The notes: generated by a model not told the origin, from the sequence alone. Shown: positions 16,797-25,750, counted from the first letter of the stretch. The stretch is 43,829 nucleotides of DNA from an uncultured Nocardioidaceae bacterium (GCA_902805855.1 CADCUJ010000028.1:1-43829); one strand, 5' to 3'. A program made the numbers and translations.

Positions 16797-17096
16797 CTAC
16801 CTGCCCCCCCGGCGTCGAGCCTCAACCGCCAGGTGCACAGTCACGATGTCGCCCACGTCGATCGCCTCGGCTTTGCGCACCATGTCCTTCACCTGCACGA
16901 CGTACCCACCGTCCTTGGGGAACAGCGAGGTCGTCCACCGCGTCGACCCGATCTCGACCTCGACCGGGATCATCGCCCAGCCATAGGTCACCAGCGCCGA
17001 CGTCGCCGCGAGCTCGTCGCTCTCGTCTTGGGGCACGTTGACGAAGTGGTACGGCGAGGGGCCGCGCCAGAACCAGACCTCTCCGCTGAACTCCAC
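16797..17096 (-). CDS. DUF1905 domain protein
   Basis: 99 residues from GTG 17096 (VEFSGEVWFWRGPSPYHFVNVP). The block WTTSLFPKDGGYVVQVKDMVRKAE and the end VGDIVTVHLAVE match DUF1905, a small beta-rich domain of unknown activity sometimes fused to YdeI/OmpD-like domains. No strong ribosome site is seen, so the start is uncertain. It lies between the ssrA terminator and the GlsB/YeaQ gene, 39 bp from the latter. Confidence 0.85.
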   Translation of the reverse strand: MEFSGEVWFWRGPSPYHFVNVPQDESDELAATSALVTYGWAMIPVEVEIGSTRWTTSLFPKDGGYVVQVKDMVRKAEAIDVGDIVTVHLAVEARRRGGR

Positions 17097-17151
17097 CCGG
17101 TCAGCATGAGGACGAGCGACTGCGCACCCGGCGGCGGCGACGGGATGACGA

Positions 17152-17179
17152 AGGGGCCCACGCTGCTGCGTGGACCCCT
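17152..17179 (-). terminator. Terminator of ssrA
   Basis: On the minus strand AGGGGTCCACGC and GCGTGGGCCCCT form a 12-bp stem (one T-G pair) with the loop AGCA, followed by TCGTC. It starts about 20 bp after the tmRNA 3' end. Confidence 0.8.
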
Positions 17180-17199
17180 CGGTTTGAGTGGTCGGTCGG

Positions 17200-17566
17200 T
17201 GGAGCTGGCGGGAATCGAACCCGCGTCCTTCGGCGCCGAACCAGGGCTTCTCCGGGTGCAGTCTGCGATGGCGCTTTCTCAGTCCCGGCACTCGCGCAGA
17301 CGCGTCGCCGGCGGACTCAGCCACTAGCTAGTCCCGATGAGCCCCAATGGCGAGGACTCAGCAGCAAGCCTCCTAGCTGAGGCCAGGTCCTGAGGCGGAG
17401 GCGTCCTCAGGCTGACCCTTCACTGGTCGCCGTCAGGCGGCGAGAGCGAAGTTACTGCGCTTGGTATCGGCAGTTATTGGTTCCCAAAGGTCGTTAACGA
17501 GATGACTTTGGATCCTCGACCCGCTTCCCCTGGAACTAGCGTCCCAAGTCGAAACCGTTCAGCCCC
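17200..17566 (-). ncRNA. ssrA: Transfer-messenger RNA (tmRNA)
   Basis: The 5' end GGGGCTGAACGGTTTCGACT (17566 leftward) and the 3' end with GGGTTCGATTCCCGCCAGCT are the tRNA-like halves; GGGGCTG pairs with CAGCTCC. The internal tag frame reads ADTKRSNFALAA then TGA (about 17464-17426). The final ALAA is the signal recognised by ClpXP-type proteases. After the acceptor stem the gene has ACCG, so the CCA end is not fully encoded and must be completed after transcription. It rescues stalled ribosomes together with SmpB, encoded 1.5 kb away. Confidence 0.97.
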
Positions 17567-17711
17567 TGTTGAGTTGTGTGGTCAGTCTACCTGTCGCAAC
17601 CTTCAGTGCGCCCGTACCTATTCCGGGTCTTGGAGGGCGGTACGTCGGTCGCCCGGCCAGGTCCACACCCGCTGCGAAGTCACTCTGGACTTGTCGGTGG
17701 CCAGCGATAGC

Positions 17712-17729
17712 ATCGAACACATGTTCGAT
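17712..17729. promoter_or_regulatory. LexA (SOS) box overlapping the DUF222/HNH start
   Basis: ATCGAACACATGTTCGAT is a perfect 18-bp palindrome. Its core TCGAAC-N4-GTTCGA is the mycobacterial/actinobacterial LexA consensus. It covers the proposed ATG (17721). A -10-like TAGCAT (17708-17713) sits 7 bp before the ATG, which would suit a leaderless transcript blocked by LexA. Confidence 0.8.
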
Positions 17730-19031
17730 AGAGTCGCTGCCGGTTCAGCCCAGCGGATGCCTGCTGCTGCTGAGCTGGCGATCTTCCTGGCACGGCTGGG
17801 CGCGCCGACACCTGGCTTGACCGACGCGGAACGGATCGACCGGATCGACGTGTTGGAACGACTGAAGAGCGCGGCGGCTGCGGCGCAGGCCGGGCTCACC
17901 GTCGACTTCGACGCCTCCCAGCGCGCCGAGCAGGCCGCTGCCGGGGTGCCGGCCAGGGAACAGGGCCGAGGTGTCGCGAGCCAGGTAGCGCTGGCCCGTC
18001 GGGACAGTGCGGTCAAGGGCAGCCGTCACCTCGGTCTGGCCAAGGCGCTGGTACTCGAGATGCCGCACACCCTGGCCGCGCTCGCAGCGGGCGAGATCAG
18101 CGAGTGGCGAGCCACGATCATGGTGCGAGAGACGGCGGTGCTCAGCGTCGAGCACCGAGGACGCATCGACGGTGACCTGGCCGGGCGGCTCGGCTCCCTG
18201 GGCGACCGCGGGGTGGAACGCGAGGTGAGGAAGCTGGCGTACCGGCTCGACGCCGGGTCTGCGCTTCGCCGGATCCGCGGTGCCGTGGCCGACCGACGCG
18301 TCACGATCCGGCCCGCACCGGACACGATGGCCCGCCTGACCGGGCTGCTCCCCGTGGCCCAGGGCATCGCGGCGCACACCGCGCTGTCGCGGCACGCCCA
18401 CGCGGCCAAGGCCTCCGGAGACCCGCGCTCACGGGGACAGATCATGGCCGACACGCTCGTCGAACGGGTGACCGGACAGGAGCATGCCGAGGCCGTCCCC
18501 GTAGAGGTGAACCTGGTGATGACCGACCAGGCGTTGCTCGCCGGTGGCGACACGCCGGCTCGGCTGGAAGGATACGGACCGGTCCCGGCGGCCCTCGGCC
18601 GGTCCCTGGTGAGAGGCTCAGGACCGCTCGCCGAAGCCGCCGATGTGTGGCTGCGCCGGCTCTTCGCCGACCCGGACACCGGCGACCTGGTGGCGCTGGA
18701 GTCTCGTCGCCGGTGCTTCACCGGTCTGCTGCGCCGGTTCCTGGTGATCAGGGACGAGGCCTGCCGCACCCCGTGGTGCGACGCCCCGGTTCGCCACGGC
18801 GACCACGTGGTTCCCGCCGCAAGCGGAGGACTCACCTCCGCCGAGAACGGCCAAGGGCTCTGCCAGACCTGCAACCACGCCAAGCAGGCGAAGGGCTGGG
18901 AGGCCGCGGCCTCCCGCGCCGGTCCTGGGGCCGCGGTCGTGGTGGTGACCCCGACCGGACACACCTACCGGTCGGTTGCCCCACCGCTGCCTGGACCCAC
19001 GCCGTCTCCGAGCATCGCCGGGGCCGCGTGA
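17721..19031 (+). CDS. DUF222 domain protein with C-terminal HNH endonuclease domain (13E12-type)
   Basis: 436 residues from ATG 17721; the frame is open further upstream, but that part overlaps the ssrA 5' end. A long DUF222 region (about 30-300) is followed by an HNH domain: RDEACRTPWCDAP, then HGDHVVPAASGG, N (SAENGQGLC) and CQTCNHAKQAKGW, giving two Cys pairs and the catalytic His-Asn. Such genes (13E12 repeat family in Mycobacterium) are multicopy in many actinobacteria, may be mobile-element relics or nicking enzymes, and some carry LexA boxes. Here the LexA box overlaps the start, so DNA damage should induce it. It lies between ssrA and smpB and converges on smpB with 13 bp between stops. 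Confidence 0.9.
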   Translation: MFDRVAAGSAQRMPAAAELAIFLARLGAPTPGLTDAERIDRIDVLERLKSAAAAAQAGLTVDFDASQRAEQAAAGVPAREQGRGVASQVALARRDSAVKGSRHLGLAKALVLEMPHTLAALAAGEISEWRATIMVRETAVLSVEHRGRIDGDLAGRLGSLGDRGVEREVRKLAYRLDAGSALRRIRGAVADRRVTIRPAPDTMARLTGLLPVAQGIAAHTALSRHAHAAKASGDPRSRGQIMADTLVERVTGQEHAEAVPVEVNLVMTDQALLAGGDTPARLEGYGPVPAALGRSLVRGSGPLAEAADVWLRRLFADPDTGDLVALESRRRCFTGLLRRFLVIRDEACRTPWCDAPVRHGDHVVPAASGGLTSAENGQGLCQTCNHAKQAKGWEAAASRAGPGAAVVVVTPTGHTYRSVAPPLPGPTPSPSIAGAA

Positions 19032-19044
19032 GCGTTCGGTCAGC

Positions 19045-19521
19045 TCACTCCATGCCCTTGAGCTGCCGGCCGAGCGCCTGCTGCTTCTCGCGGTTGGCCT
19101 GCCGCTCCGCAAGCGCGTGCCGCTTGTCGTAGGACTTCTTGCCTCGCGCGGTCGCCAGCTCCACCTTGGCGCGGCCGTCCTTGAAGTACATCGACAGCGG
19201 CACCACCGTCAGCCCCCGCTCGTTGACCCGGCTCTCGATCTTGTCGATCTCGGCGCGGTGCAGCAGCAGCTTGCGCACCCGTCGCGGTTCGTGGTTGGTC
19301 CAGGTGCCCTCGGTGTACTCCGGGATGTGCACGCCGTGCAGGTACGCCTCGCCCTCGTGCACCTCGGCGAACCCGTCCACTAGGGAGGCCCGGCCTGCAC
19401 GCAGCGACTTGACCTCGGTGCCGGTGAGCACCAGCCCCGCCTCGAAGGTGTCCTCGACGAGGTAGTCGTGGCGCGCCTTCTTGTTCTGCGCGATCAGCTT
19501 CTGCCCCTGCTGCCTGGCCAT
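19045..19521 (-). CDS. smpB: SsrA-binding protein SmpB
   Basis: 158 residues from ATG 19521 ([20 protein letters not shown]). The core [21 protein letters not shown] and [18 protein letters not shown] are diagnostic. The basic C-terminal tail ([20 protein letters not shown]) enters the decoding centre in known structures. It partners tmRNA encoded nearby. A longer reading from an upstream ATG ([13 protein letters not shown]) lacks family support. Confidence 0.97.
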   Translation of the reverse strand: MARQQGQKLIAQNKKARHDYLVEDTFEAGLVLTGTEVKSLRAGRASLVDGFAEVHEGEAYLHGVHIPEYTEGTWTNHEPRRVRKLLLHRAEIDKIESRVNERGLTVVPLSMYFKDGRAKVELATARGKKSYDKRHALAERQANREKQQALGRQLKGME

Positions 19522-19573
19522 GGCCCTATCTTCGCAGCACGGCAAACTCTCCAGGCGGCCCCGACCAGGCGGG

Positions 19574-20956
19574 TCACAGCCAGTTCAACGGGTCGACGGC
19601 CGTCCCGCTCTCGAAGACCATGAAGTGCAGGTGGCAGCCGGTCGAGTACCCCGTGGTGCCGACGTACCCGATGATGTCGCCGCGCTTGACCTTGTCGCCG
19701 ACGGAGACCGAGTCGGAGCTGAGGTGGTTGTACGACGTGCCGAGGCCGACGCCGCGGTGGAAGCCGTTGTCCAAGATGATCCGGTTGCCGTAGCCGGCGT
19801 TGAAGTACGTCGCCAGCACGGTCCCGCTTGCGGCTGCCCGGATCGGCGTGCCGCACGGGGCTCCGAAGTCGGTCCCGTCATGAAGTGCCCACCGGTGGTA
19901 GACCGGGTGGAACCGCATCCCGTAGTGGGAGGTGATGTAGGTGTTGACCGGGAAGTCGAGGAACCCATTCGACCGGCGCCTGCCGAGGTCGACGGCTCCC
20001 TGTGCCGATGCTGCAGCAGCGGCCGCGGCCGCCGCGAGCAAGCGCGCCTCCTCAGCCTTCTGCTCCAAGAGCTCGGAGATCCGCAGCTGTTCCTGCTGCA
20101 GCCCGCGAAGGTGCTCCAGGTCGGCCTCTCGAGCAGAGACGGCGGCACTGTGCGCGCTCTCGCGCAGGGCGGCTAGGTCGGCGACGCGGGCCTCGGCGTC
20201 CTGCGCGGCCGACGCCAGCGCCCGCTTGCGCTCCAGGTTGGCGGCAGCCTCCTCACGTTGTACGGCGACCCGCTCCCTGGCCTGCTGGACCTCCTCCTCC
20301 TGCACCTCGAGCAGGATCCGGGAGACTTCGAGCCGGTCGAGTGTGGCCGACTCCTTGTCCATCACGCTGCGCACGGAGTTCAGCTGGCTGGACAGACCGC
20401 TCGGGTCCTGGGAGTGCAGCACCATCGACAGCCCGAGCAGCGCCGGGTCGCCGCTCTGGTAGTTCTGCACGGCGATCTGACCGAGCGTCTCCTCCTGCCT
20501 GGCCACACCGGCGCGGCTCTCGGCCAGCGCCGCACGGGCCTCGCGCAGTCGCCGTACCGCCTGGTGCAGCTTGTGCTGCATCTGCCGGTCCAGGCTCTTG
20601 GCGGCACTCAGCTCACCGCGCGCCTCGGCCAGGTCCTCTTGGGCCCGGTCCAGCTCGATCCGGGCGGCCTCGAGTGCGCTCGTGGCGGCCACCAGCTCTG
20701 CGCTGGACTGGTCCAGGTCGGCCTGGGTCTCATCGATCGCACCGTCGAGCCTCTGCTGCTGGTGCTCCAGCCCGGACTTCTCGTGCGGGTCGGTGTGCGG
20801 GGACTGCTCGGCGGAGTGCGGCCCCGGCTGCTCGGTCGCACTCCCCGGCTCGCCCCCGCCACCCTCGGCGGCGACAGCGGGCGTGACGCCCACTGCGATG
20901 AGCAGGCCCGCGGTCGCGAGAGCGCACGCGAGCACCCGGGGAGATGGAGGAGTCAC
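19574..20956 (-). CDS. Secreted coiled-coil M23 peptidase, EnvC/PcsB/RipC-like (paralogue 1)
   Basis: 460 residues from GTG 20956. Signal peptide ([23 protein letters not shown]), a low-complexity stretch, then a long heptad-rich coiled coil (about 60-300, Gln/Glu/Ala/Leu rich) and a LytM/M23 domain at the C-terminus. Zinc and catalytic residues are His359 and Asp363 (HDGTDFG) and HLH (442-444), so the enzyme looks active rather than a degenerate activator. It follows ftsX by 79 bp. In other bacteria such coiled-coil hydrolases or activators are docked and switched by FtsEX. Closely similar to the gene at 22816-24099. Confidence 0.93.
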   Translation of the reverse strand: MTPPSPRVLACALATAGLLIAVGVTPAVAAEGGGGEPGSATEQPGPHSAEQSPHTDPHEKSGLEHQQQRLDGAIDETQADLDQSSAELVAATSALEAARIELDRAQEDLAEARGELSAAKSLDRQMQHKLHQAVRRLREARAALAESRAGVARQEETLGQIAVQNYQSGDPALLGLSMVLHSQDPSGLSSQLNSVRSVMDKESATLDRLEVSRILLEVQEEEVQQARERVAVQREEAAANLERKRALASAAQDAEARVADLAALRESAHSAAVSAREADLEHLRGLQQEQLRISELLEQKAEEARLLAAAAAAAAASAQGAVDLGRRRSNGFLDFPVNTYITSHYGMRFHPVYHRWALHDGTDFGAPCGTPIRAAASGTVLATYFNAGYGNRIILDNGFHRGVGLGTSYNHLSSDSVSVGDKVKRGDIIGYVGTTGYSTGCHLHFMVFESGTAVDPLNWL

Positions 20957-21035
20957 CGATCAGCCTTTGCCAGTTGAAATTCGTATCAAACTGACCGTAA
21001 CCGACTTAACTCGGGCTTTTACCCGGTTTGCCTCA
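20957..21035 (-). promoter_or_regulatory. AT-rich gap between ftsX and the first M23 gene
   Basis: This 79-bp stretch is clearly more AT-rich than its surroundings. On the minus strand it holds a small CGGG-TAAAAG-CCCG hairpin and then an imperfect inverted repeat, CAGTTTGA-TACGAAT-TTCAACTG. A separate promoter for the M23 gene, perhaps with an operator, is plausible; no exact -35/-10 assignment is made. Confidence 0.35.
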
Positions 21036-21956
21036 TCACACCCTGAGGTACTTGCGGGTCATCACCAGGGTTGGCACTAGCGACAGCGTCAGCCCGATCA
21101 CCGCGATCCAGCCGACCGCCCAGAAACCGTCACTCCAGTCGACCCAGGCGACGATGTTCGAGGTGGGTCGGAGCATCTGGTAGATCACCAGGTACATGAA
21201 CACCAGGAGCGCGCCTGCGGCCAAGCCCACCCCGAGCAGCGCGGCCAGCAGCGACTCCAGCAGGAACGGCAGCTGGATGTAGAGGCTGGAGGCCCCGACC
21301 AGGCGCATGATCCCGATCTCACGTCTCCGGGCGAAGGCCGCCAGCCGGATCGTGTTGCCCACCTGGAGCACCGCGGCGACCACCAGGAAGGCGGCCACGC
21401 CGATCGCTCCCCACTTCATCACGTTCATCCAGAAGTAGATCGGCTTGAGCACGTCGCGAAGGTCGCGCACGCTGTCCACACCGGGTTGGGTGGCGACGGC
21501 CGTCTTGATGTTCTGGAACCGCTCCGGGTTCTCGAGCTGCACCCAGTAGGACTCCTGCATGTCCGAGGCCCGGATCGACTCGAAGACCCGCTGCTCGGTG
21601 CCGTCCTCGGCGACGTAGGCCTCCTTCCACTTCTCGTAGGCCTCCTGCTTGCCCTGCAGGCGCCAGGACGCGACCTGGGCGTTGGTGCTGAGCACCTGCT
21701 CGATCTCGTTCTTCTGCGCCTTGGTCGCCTCGCCGTTCACGCAGTTGGAGCTCGCGGAGTTCTGGTTGCAGAGGAAGACCGTGATCTGGAGCTTGTTCCC
21801 CCAGTACTCCTCGGCCTTGTCGGCCTGGGCGTTCAGGAGCAGCCCCATCCCGACCAGGGTCAGGGAGACGAAGATCGTCACGATGACTGCGATGGTCATG
21901 GACACGTTGCGACGCAGCCCGTTGCCGAGCTCGGAGAATACGTAGGTCAGCTGCAT
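21036..21956 (-). CDS. ftsX: Cell division protein FtsX
   Basis: 306 residues. TM1 (MTIAVIVTIFVSLTLVGMGLLL) is followed by a large extracellular loop (about 45-170) with a Cys pair (FLCNQNSASSNC). Three further helices, including GAIGVAAFLVVAAVLQVGN and LLESLLAALLGVGLAAGALLVF, complete the four-TM FtsX/PermF topology. With FtsE it forms an ABC-type complex that does not transport but gates periplasmic hydrolases at the division site. It follows ftsE by 30 bp. The extracellular loop is the likely contact for one or both flanking M23 proteins. Confidence 0.96.
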   Translation of the reverse strand: MQLTYVFSELGNGLRRNVSMTIAVIVTIFVSLTLVGMGLLLNAQADKAEEYWGNKLQITVFLCNQNSASSNCVNGEATKAQKNEIEQVLSTNAQVASWRLQGKQEAYEKWKEAYVAEDGTEQRVFESIRASDMQESYWVQLENPERFQNIKTAVATQPGVDSVRDLRDVLKPIYFWMNVMKWGAIGVAAFLVVAAVLQVGNTIRLAAFARRREIGIMRLVGASSLYIQLPFLLESLLAALLGVGLAAGALLVFMYLVIYQMLRPTSNIVAWVDWSDGFWAVGWIAVIGLTLSLVPTLVMTRKYLRV

Positions 21957-21986
21957 GCGAGGGTTTCCTGCCGAAGTCGGTGCGGG

Positions 21987-22676
21987 TCAGTGCTGGTAGC
22001 CGTACACGCCGCGCGCCTGGTCCCGCACCACGTGTCCGTCCGAGAGCTCGATGACGCGCTTGCGCATCTGGTCGACGATGCCGGCGTCGTGGGTGGCCAT
22101 CAGCACGGTGGTTCCCGTGCGGTTGATCCGGTCCAACAGCTTCATGATGCCCACCGAGGTGTTCGGGTCCAGGTTGCCGGTCGGCTCGTCGGCGATCAGG
22201 ATCGTCGGCCGGTTCACGAAGGCGCGCGCGATCGCGACCCGCTGCTGCTCACCGCCGGACAGCTCGTCCGGCATCCGTGAGGCCTTGCCGTCCAGTCCGA
22301 CGAGCTCGAGGGTCTCCGGGACGACCCGGTTCACGTGGGCGCGCGGCTTGCCGATCACCTGCAGCGCGAAGGCGACGTTCTGGGCGACGGTCTTGTTCGG
22401 CAGCAGCCGGAAGTCCTGGAAGACCGTGCCGATCTGCCGGCGCAGACCAGGTACCTTCCACTGCGGAAGCCGGTCGATCTCCTTGCCGGCGACGAACACC
22501 TTGCCGCGCGTGGGCCGCGCCTCGCGCAGGATCAGGCGCAGGAACGTGGACTTGCCGGAGCCGGAGGCGCCGACGAGGAAGACGAACTCGTCCTTCTCGA
22601 CCTCCACGTTCACGTCGGAGAGCGCAGCACGCCCTTGGGCGGCGTACAGCTTGGAGACGTTCTCGAAGCGGATCAC
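21987..22676 (-). CDS. ftsE: Cell division ATP-binding protein FtsE
   Basis: 229 residues from GTG 22676 ([11 protein letters not shown]); the frame extends upstream but without family-like sequence. Walker [10 protein letters not shown], signature LSGGEQQR and Walker [17 protein letters not shown] are intact, and the switch His sits in MATHDAG. It powers FtsX. There is no good ribosome site, so the start rests on family similarity. The M23 paralogue 2 gene ends up about 140 bp upstream of... this gene's start on its 5' side, on the same strand. Confidence 0.96.
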   Translation of the reverse strand: MIRFENVSKLYAAQGRAALSDVNVEVEKDEFVFLVGASGSGKSTFLRLILREARPTRGKVFVAGKEIDRLPQWKVPGLRRQIGTVFQDFRLLPNKTVAQNVAFALQVIGKPRAHVNRVVPETLELVGLDGKASRMPDELSGGEQQRVAIARAFVNRPTILIADEPTGNLDPNTSVGIMKLLDRINRTGTTVLMATHDAGIVDQMRKRVIELSDGHVVRDQARGVYGYQH

Positions 22677-22815
22677 AGGTTTGGGCGGTCGGGCTCGGGG
22701 ACACGGGTGTTTCGGCTGCGCAGCCTCGTCCTCGCCCGGCAGCCAACCGACCAATCAAGCAGTCTAGGTGACTTCGCCGGGTCTCCCCAGCGACCGGTGT
22801 GACTGGTGGCGGGAC

Positions 22816-24099
22816 TCACAGCCACTTCATGGGGTCCACCGTCGACCCGTCACGGAACACCATGAAGTGCAGATGGCAGCCCGTGGAGTACCCGGTGTTG
22901 CCGACATAGCCGATGACCTCGCCGCGCTCGACCCGTTCGCCGACGTGGGTGGAGTAGCCGCTCAGGTGGTTGTACGACGTGCCGAGGCCGGCGCCTGCCT
23001 CGAAGCCGCTGTCCAGGACCACCCGGTTGCCGTAGCCGGCGTTGTAGTAGCGAGCGACCACGGTGCCCGCCGAGGCTGCCCGAACCGGGGTGCCGCAGGC
23101 CGCTCCGAAGTCGGTGCCGTCGTGCAGCGTGTAGCGACCGTAGACCGGGTGCAGGCGCATCCCGTAGTGAGAGGTGATGTAGGAGTCGACCGGGTAGCTC
23201 AGCAGGCCGGGTGCCTGACGCACCGCCTCCTGCGCCCGAGCCGCCGCACGGGCCGCTGCCCGACGCCGAGCCGCCTCCGCCCGCTTGCGCAGCAGGGCTT
23301 CGATCTGGTTCCGCTCCCGCTCCAGGCCGCGCAGCTCCTCGAGGTCTGCTGCCTTGGCCTTCGCGGCTTCCCTCCGGGCGTCGGCCCGCTTCTCGGCCAG
23401 TGCGGCGACCGTCGCCTCCTCCTGCTCGGCTCGAGACTCCAGCGCCGCCTTGCGCGCGAGGTTCTCCGCGGCTGCCCTGCGCTGGTCGGCCACGTCGCGC
23501 TTGGCGAGCTGGTACTCGCGCTCCTGGACGGTGAGCACGACGCGGGAGGCGTCGAGGCGGTCGAGCGTCATCGCCTCCTTGTCGAGCACGCTCCGCACCG
23601 AGTTGAGCTGGCTGCTGAGCTCGGTGGGTCGCTGCGAGGTGAGCACCATCGACAGACCGAGCAGGGCAGGGTCGCCGGACTGGTAGTTCTGCACCGCGAG
23701 CTGACCAAGCACCTCCTCCTGCTCGGCCACGATCGCGCGACCGGTGGCGAGCTCCTGCCTGGCGTCGTCCAGGCGGGCGATCGAGGTGTCCAGCTTCGCC
23801 TGCATCTGGCGGTCCAGCACCTCGGCGACCGCGAGCTCACCGCGAGTGCGCGCCAGCTGGTCGCGGGCGGAGCTCAGCTCGGCTCGAGCGTCCTCGAGCG
23901 CCTTCGTGGCTACCACCAGCCGGTCCGTGGAGTGGTCCAGATGCCGCTCGACGGCCCTGATGTCTCCGCGGACCCGGTCCTGGCGGTCCCGCAGGTCGTC
24001 TGCGACGGCGGCCGGAAGTCCTGCGCACAAGACCGCGCAGCAGAGCACGACGACGGCCACCAGATGGCGCCGGTCACTGCGGGGGACATGGCGGAACAC
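22816..24099 (-). CDS. Secreted coiled-coil M23 peptidase, EnvC/PcsB/RipC-like (paralogue 2)
   Basis: 427 residues from GTG 24099 (VFRHVPRSDRRHLVAVVVLC) with AGAGG about 10 nt upstream. Signal peptide ending near GLPAAVADD, coiled coil (about 45-270) and C-terminal M23 domain with His326/Asp330 (HDGTDFG) and HLH (409-411). It shares long near-identical stretches with the other M23 protein, for example [18 protein letters not shown] and [10 protein letters not shown]. It therefore arose by duplication, and ftsEX now lies between the copies. The intact catalytic residues suggest both are active. It lacks the Pro/His-rich segment that follows the signal peptide in paralogue 1. Confidence 0.93.
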   Translation of the reverse strand: MFRHVPRSDRRHLVAVVVLCCAVLCAGLPAAVADDLRDRQDRVRGDIRAVERHLDHSTDRLVVATKALEDARAELSSARDQLARTRGELAVAEVLDRQMQAKLDTSIARLDDARQELATGRAIVAEQEEVLGQLAVQNYQSGDPALLGLSMVLTSQRPTELSSQLNSVRSVLDKEAMTLDRLDASRVVLTVQEREYQLAKRDVADQRRAAAENLARKAALESRAEQEEATVAALAEKRADARREAAKAKAADLEELRGLERERNQIEALLRKRAEAARRRAAARAAARAQEAVRQAPGLLSYPVDSYITSHYGMRLHPVYGRYTLHDGTDFGAACGTPVRAASAGTVVARYYNAGYGNRVVLDSGFEAGAGLGTSYNHLSGYSTHVGERVERGEVIGYVGNTGYSTGCHLHFMVFRDGSTVDPMKWL

Positions 24100-24256
24100 T
24101 GAGGTGCCTCTGCTGTCGTCGGTCAACGGGGAAGGGATTGATCTGCGACTGTTTCGAAGGTAGCCGACGGTGCGGCCGGAACTGCGCATTGCCGAGCCGA
24201 CGGACCCCGCGCGCCGTGGACCGGTGCACGCGGCACGCGGCGCGGCTGGTGACCGT

Positions 24257-24272
24257 GCCGGTGGCCACCGGC
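24257..24272. terminator. Perfect palindrome at the prfB stop
   Basis: GCCGGTGGCCACCGGC, a 16-bp perfect inverted repeat, begins at the last base of the prfB stop codon. No T run follows. It may slow or stop transcription between prfB and the M23 gene; the rest of the 172-bp gap (24100-24271) holds only GC-rich sequence with no clear promoter. Confidence 0.4.
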
Positions 24273-25399
24273 TATGCCCGCTCCGCGGCGGCGACCTTGT
24301 CGGCACCACGCCGCCAGCGGATCCCCGCCTCGAGGAAGGCGTCGATGTCGCCGTCGAAGACGGCCTGCGGGTTCCCGGTCTCGTAGTCCGTGCGGAGGTC
24401 CTTGACCAGCTGGTACGGATGCAGCACGTAGTTGCGCATCTGGTCGCCCCACGAACCCTGCACGTCGCCGCGGAGCTCGTCGAGCTGGGCTCGTTCCTCG
24501 GCCTTCTTGAGCACGAGCAGCTTCGCCTTGAGGATCACCATCGCGCTGGCCTTGTTCTGCAGCTGGCTCTTCTCGTTCTGACAGCTCACCACGATCCCGG
24601 TCGGGATGTGCGTCAGCCGGACGGCGGAGTCGGTGGTGTTCACCGACTGTCCGCCGGGACCCGATGAGCGGTACACGTCGACCCGGATCTCGTCCTCGGG
24701 AACCTCGATGTTGTCGGTCTGCTCGAGGACCGGAACGACCTCGACCGCGGCGAACGATGTCTGCCGGCGCCCCTGGTTGTCGAACGGGCTGATCCGCACC
24801 AGTCGGTGCGTGCCCGCCTCCACCGACAGCGTGCCGTAGCCGAAGGGGGCGTGGATGGCGAAGGTGGCCGACTTCAGGCCAGCCTCCTCGGCGTAGGAGG
24901 TGTCGAAGACCTCGACGGGGTACTTGTTGCGCTCGGCCCAGCGGGTGTACATCCGCATCAGCATCTCGGCGAAGTCGGCCGCGTCCACACCTCCGGCACC
25001 GGACCGGATGGTGACCAGCGCCTCCCGGGCGTCGTACTCACCGGAGAGCAGCGTGCGGACCTCGAGCTGCTCGACCGCCTTCTGGAGCCTGGGAACCTCC
25101 GCCTCGGCCTCGGCGAGCGCTTCTGCGTCGCCCTCCTCCCGAGCCAGCGTGGCCAGCACCCCGAGATCCTCGATCCGGGACTCCAGCGAGGTGAACCGGT
25201 CCAGCTCGCCCTGCAACGCCGACAGCCGGCCGGTCACCCGCTGCGCGTTCGCCTGGTCGTCCCACAGGTCCGGCGCAGCCACCTGCTCCCCGAGGTCGGC
25301 GAGCTCGGCCCGCATGGCGTCGAGGTCGAGCACCTGCTCGATGGTGTGCATCGTCGCCTGCAGCGCCTTGACCTGGGTGTCGAAGTCGGGTGCTGCCAC
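24272..25399 (-). CDS. prfB: Peptide chain release factor 2
   Basis: 375 residues from GTG 25399 ([14 protein letters not shown]). The stop-codon-reading SPF tripeptide is in [15 protein letters not shown] and the catalytic GGQ in [18 protein letters not shown]. It terminates at UGA and UAA. The N-terminal region reads through without the in-frame TGA and frameshift site that many bacteria use to autoregulate prfB, so that control is absent here. prfB upstream of ftsE is a common actinobacterial arrangement; here an M23 gene is inserted between them. Confidence 0.96.
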   Translation of the reverse strand: MAAPDFDTQVKALQATMHTIEQVLDLDAMRAELADLGEQVAAPDLWDDQANAQRVTGRLSALQGELDRFTSLESRIEDLGVLATLAREEGDAEALAEAEAEVPRLQKAVEQLEVRTLLSGEYDAREALVTIRSGAGGVDAADFAEMLMRMYTRWAERNKYPVEVFDTSYAEEAGLKSATFAIHAPFGYGTLSVEAGTHRLVRISPFDNQGRRQTSFAAVEVVPVLEQTDNIEVPEDEIRVDVYRSSGPGGQSVNTTDSAVRLTHIPTGIVVSCQNEKSQLQNKASAMVILKAKLLVLKKAEERAQLDELRGDVQGSWGDQMRNYVLHPYQLVKDLRTDYETGNPQAVFDGDIDAFLEAGIRWRRGADKVAAAERA

Positions 25400-25409
25400 C
25401 CGGCCAAGG

Positions 25410-25679
25410 TTACGTGACCGGCGACCCGCCCTCGGGCCACCCGGTCTGGGTGCCGGTGTCCGTGGACGACGAGGAGGCGGAGTGGCTGCGTACCTTGTCC
25501 GAGGCGGTGCCCGCGGCGTCCTTGGCCGCGTGCTTGGCCTCGTCGACCTTCTGCTGGACGTTGGGGTTGTTCCGGATCTTCTGCGCCTGCTGGGAGATCT
25601 GGTCGTACCGCTCGCGCCCCGCCTTGGCCCCCAGGACGTAACCGATGGCACCGGCGCCGAGAAGCATGAGTTTCCTCAT
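25410..25679 (-). CDS. YtxH-like small membrane-anchored protein
   Basis: 89 residues. A short hydrophobic N-terminus with glycines ([24 protein letters not shown]) is followed by a charged helical stretch ([21 protein letters not shown]) and a Ser/Thr-rich tail. This is the YtxH-like pattern seen in general stress proteins. Ribosome site GGAGTGGGAG is upstream. A candidate stress-sigma promoter lies 43 bp before the start. It ends 10 bp before prfB on the same strand. Confidence 0.8.
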   Translation of the reverse strand: MRKLMLLGAGAIGYVLGAKAGRERYDQISQQAQKIRNNPNVQQKVDEAKHAAKDAAGTASDKVRSHSASSSSTDTGTQTGWPEGGSPVT

Positions 25680-25722
25680 CGAGCTCCCACTCCTTCAGAT
25701 GTAGGTCAGTGTGTCCGCGCTC

Positions 25723-25747
25723 TTACCCATCCGGCGTCTTCCCAACC
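25723..25747 (-). promoter_or_regulatory. Candidate SigB/SigF-type promoter for the YtxH-like gene
   Basis: On the minus strand GGTTG (25747-25743) and GGGTAA (25728-25723) are separated by 14 bp. This resembles the GGTTT-N14-17-GGGTA pattern of actinobacterial SigB/SigF-class promoters. A SigB/F/G-type gene lies 3 kb away. Confidence 0.45.
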
Positions 25748-25750
25748 AAC

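Noticed and set aside
17567-17620. A defined ssrA promoter (TTGCGA and TAGACT on the minus strand)
   Set aside because: The two elements are only 4 bp apart, and other pairings are weak; the promoter exists but cannot be placed with confidence.
24272-25399. A programmed +1 frameshift in prfB
   Set aside because: The frame is continuous from GTG 25399 with no early in-frame TGA, so no frameshift is needed.
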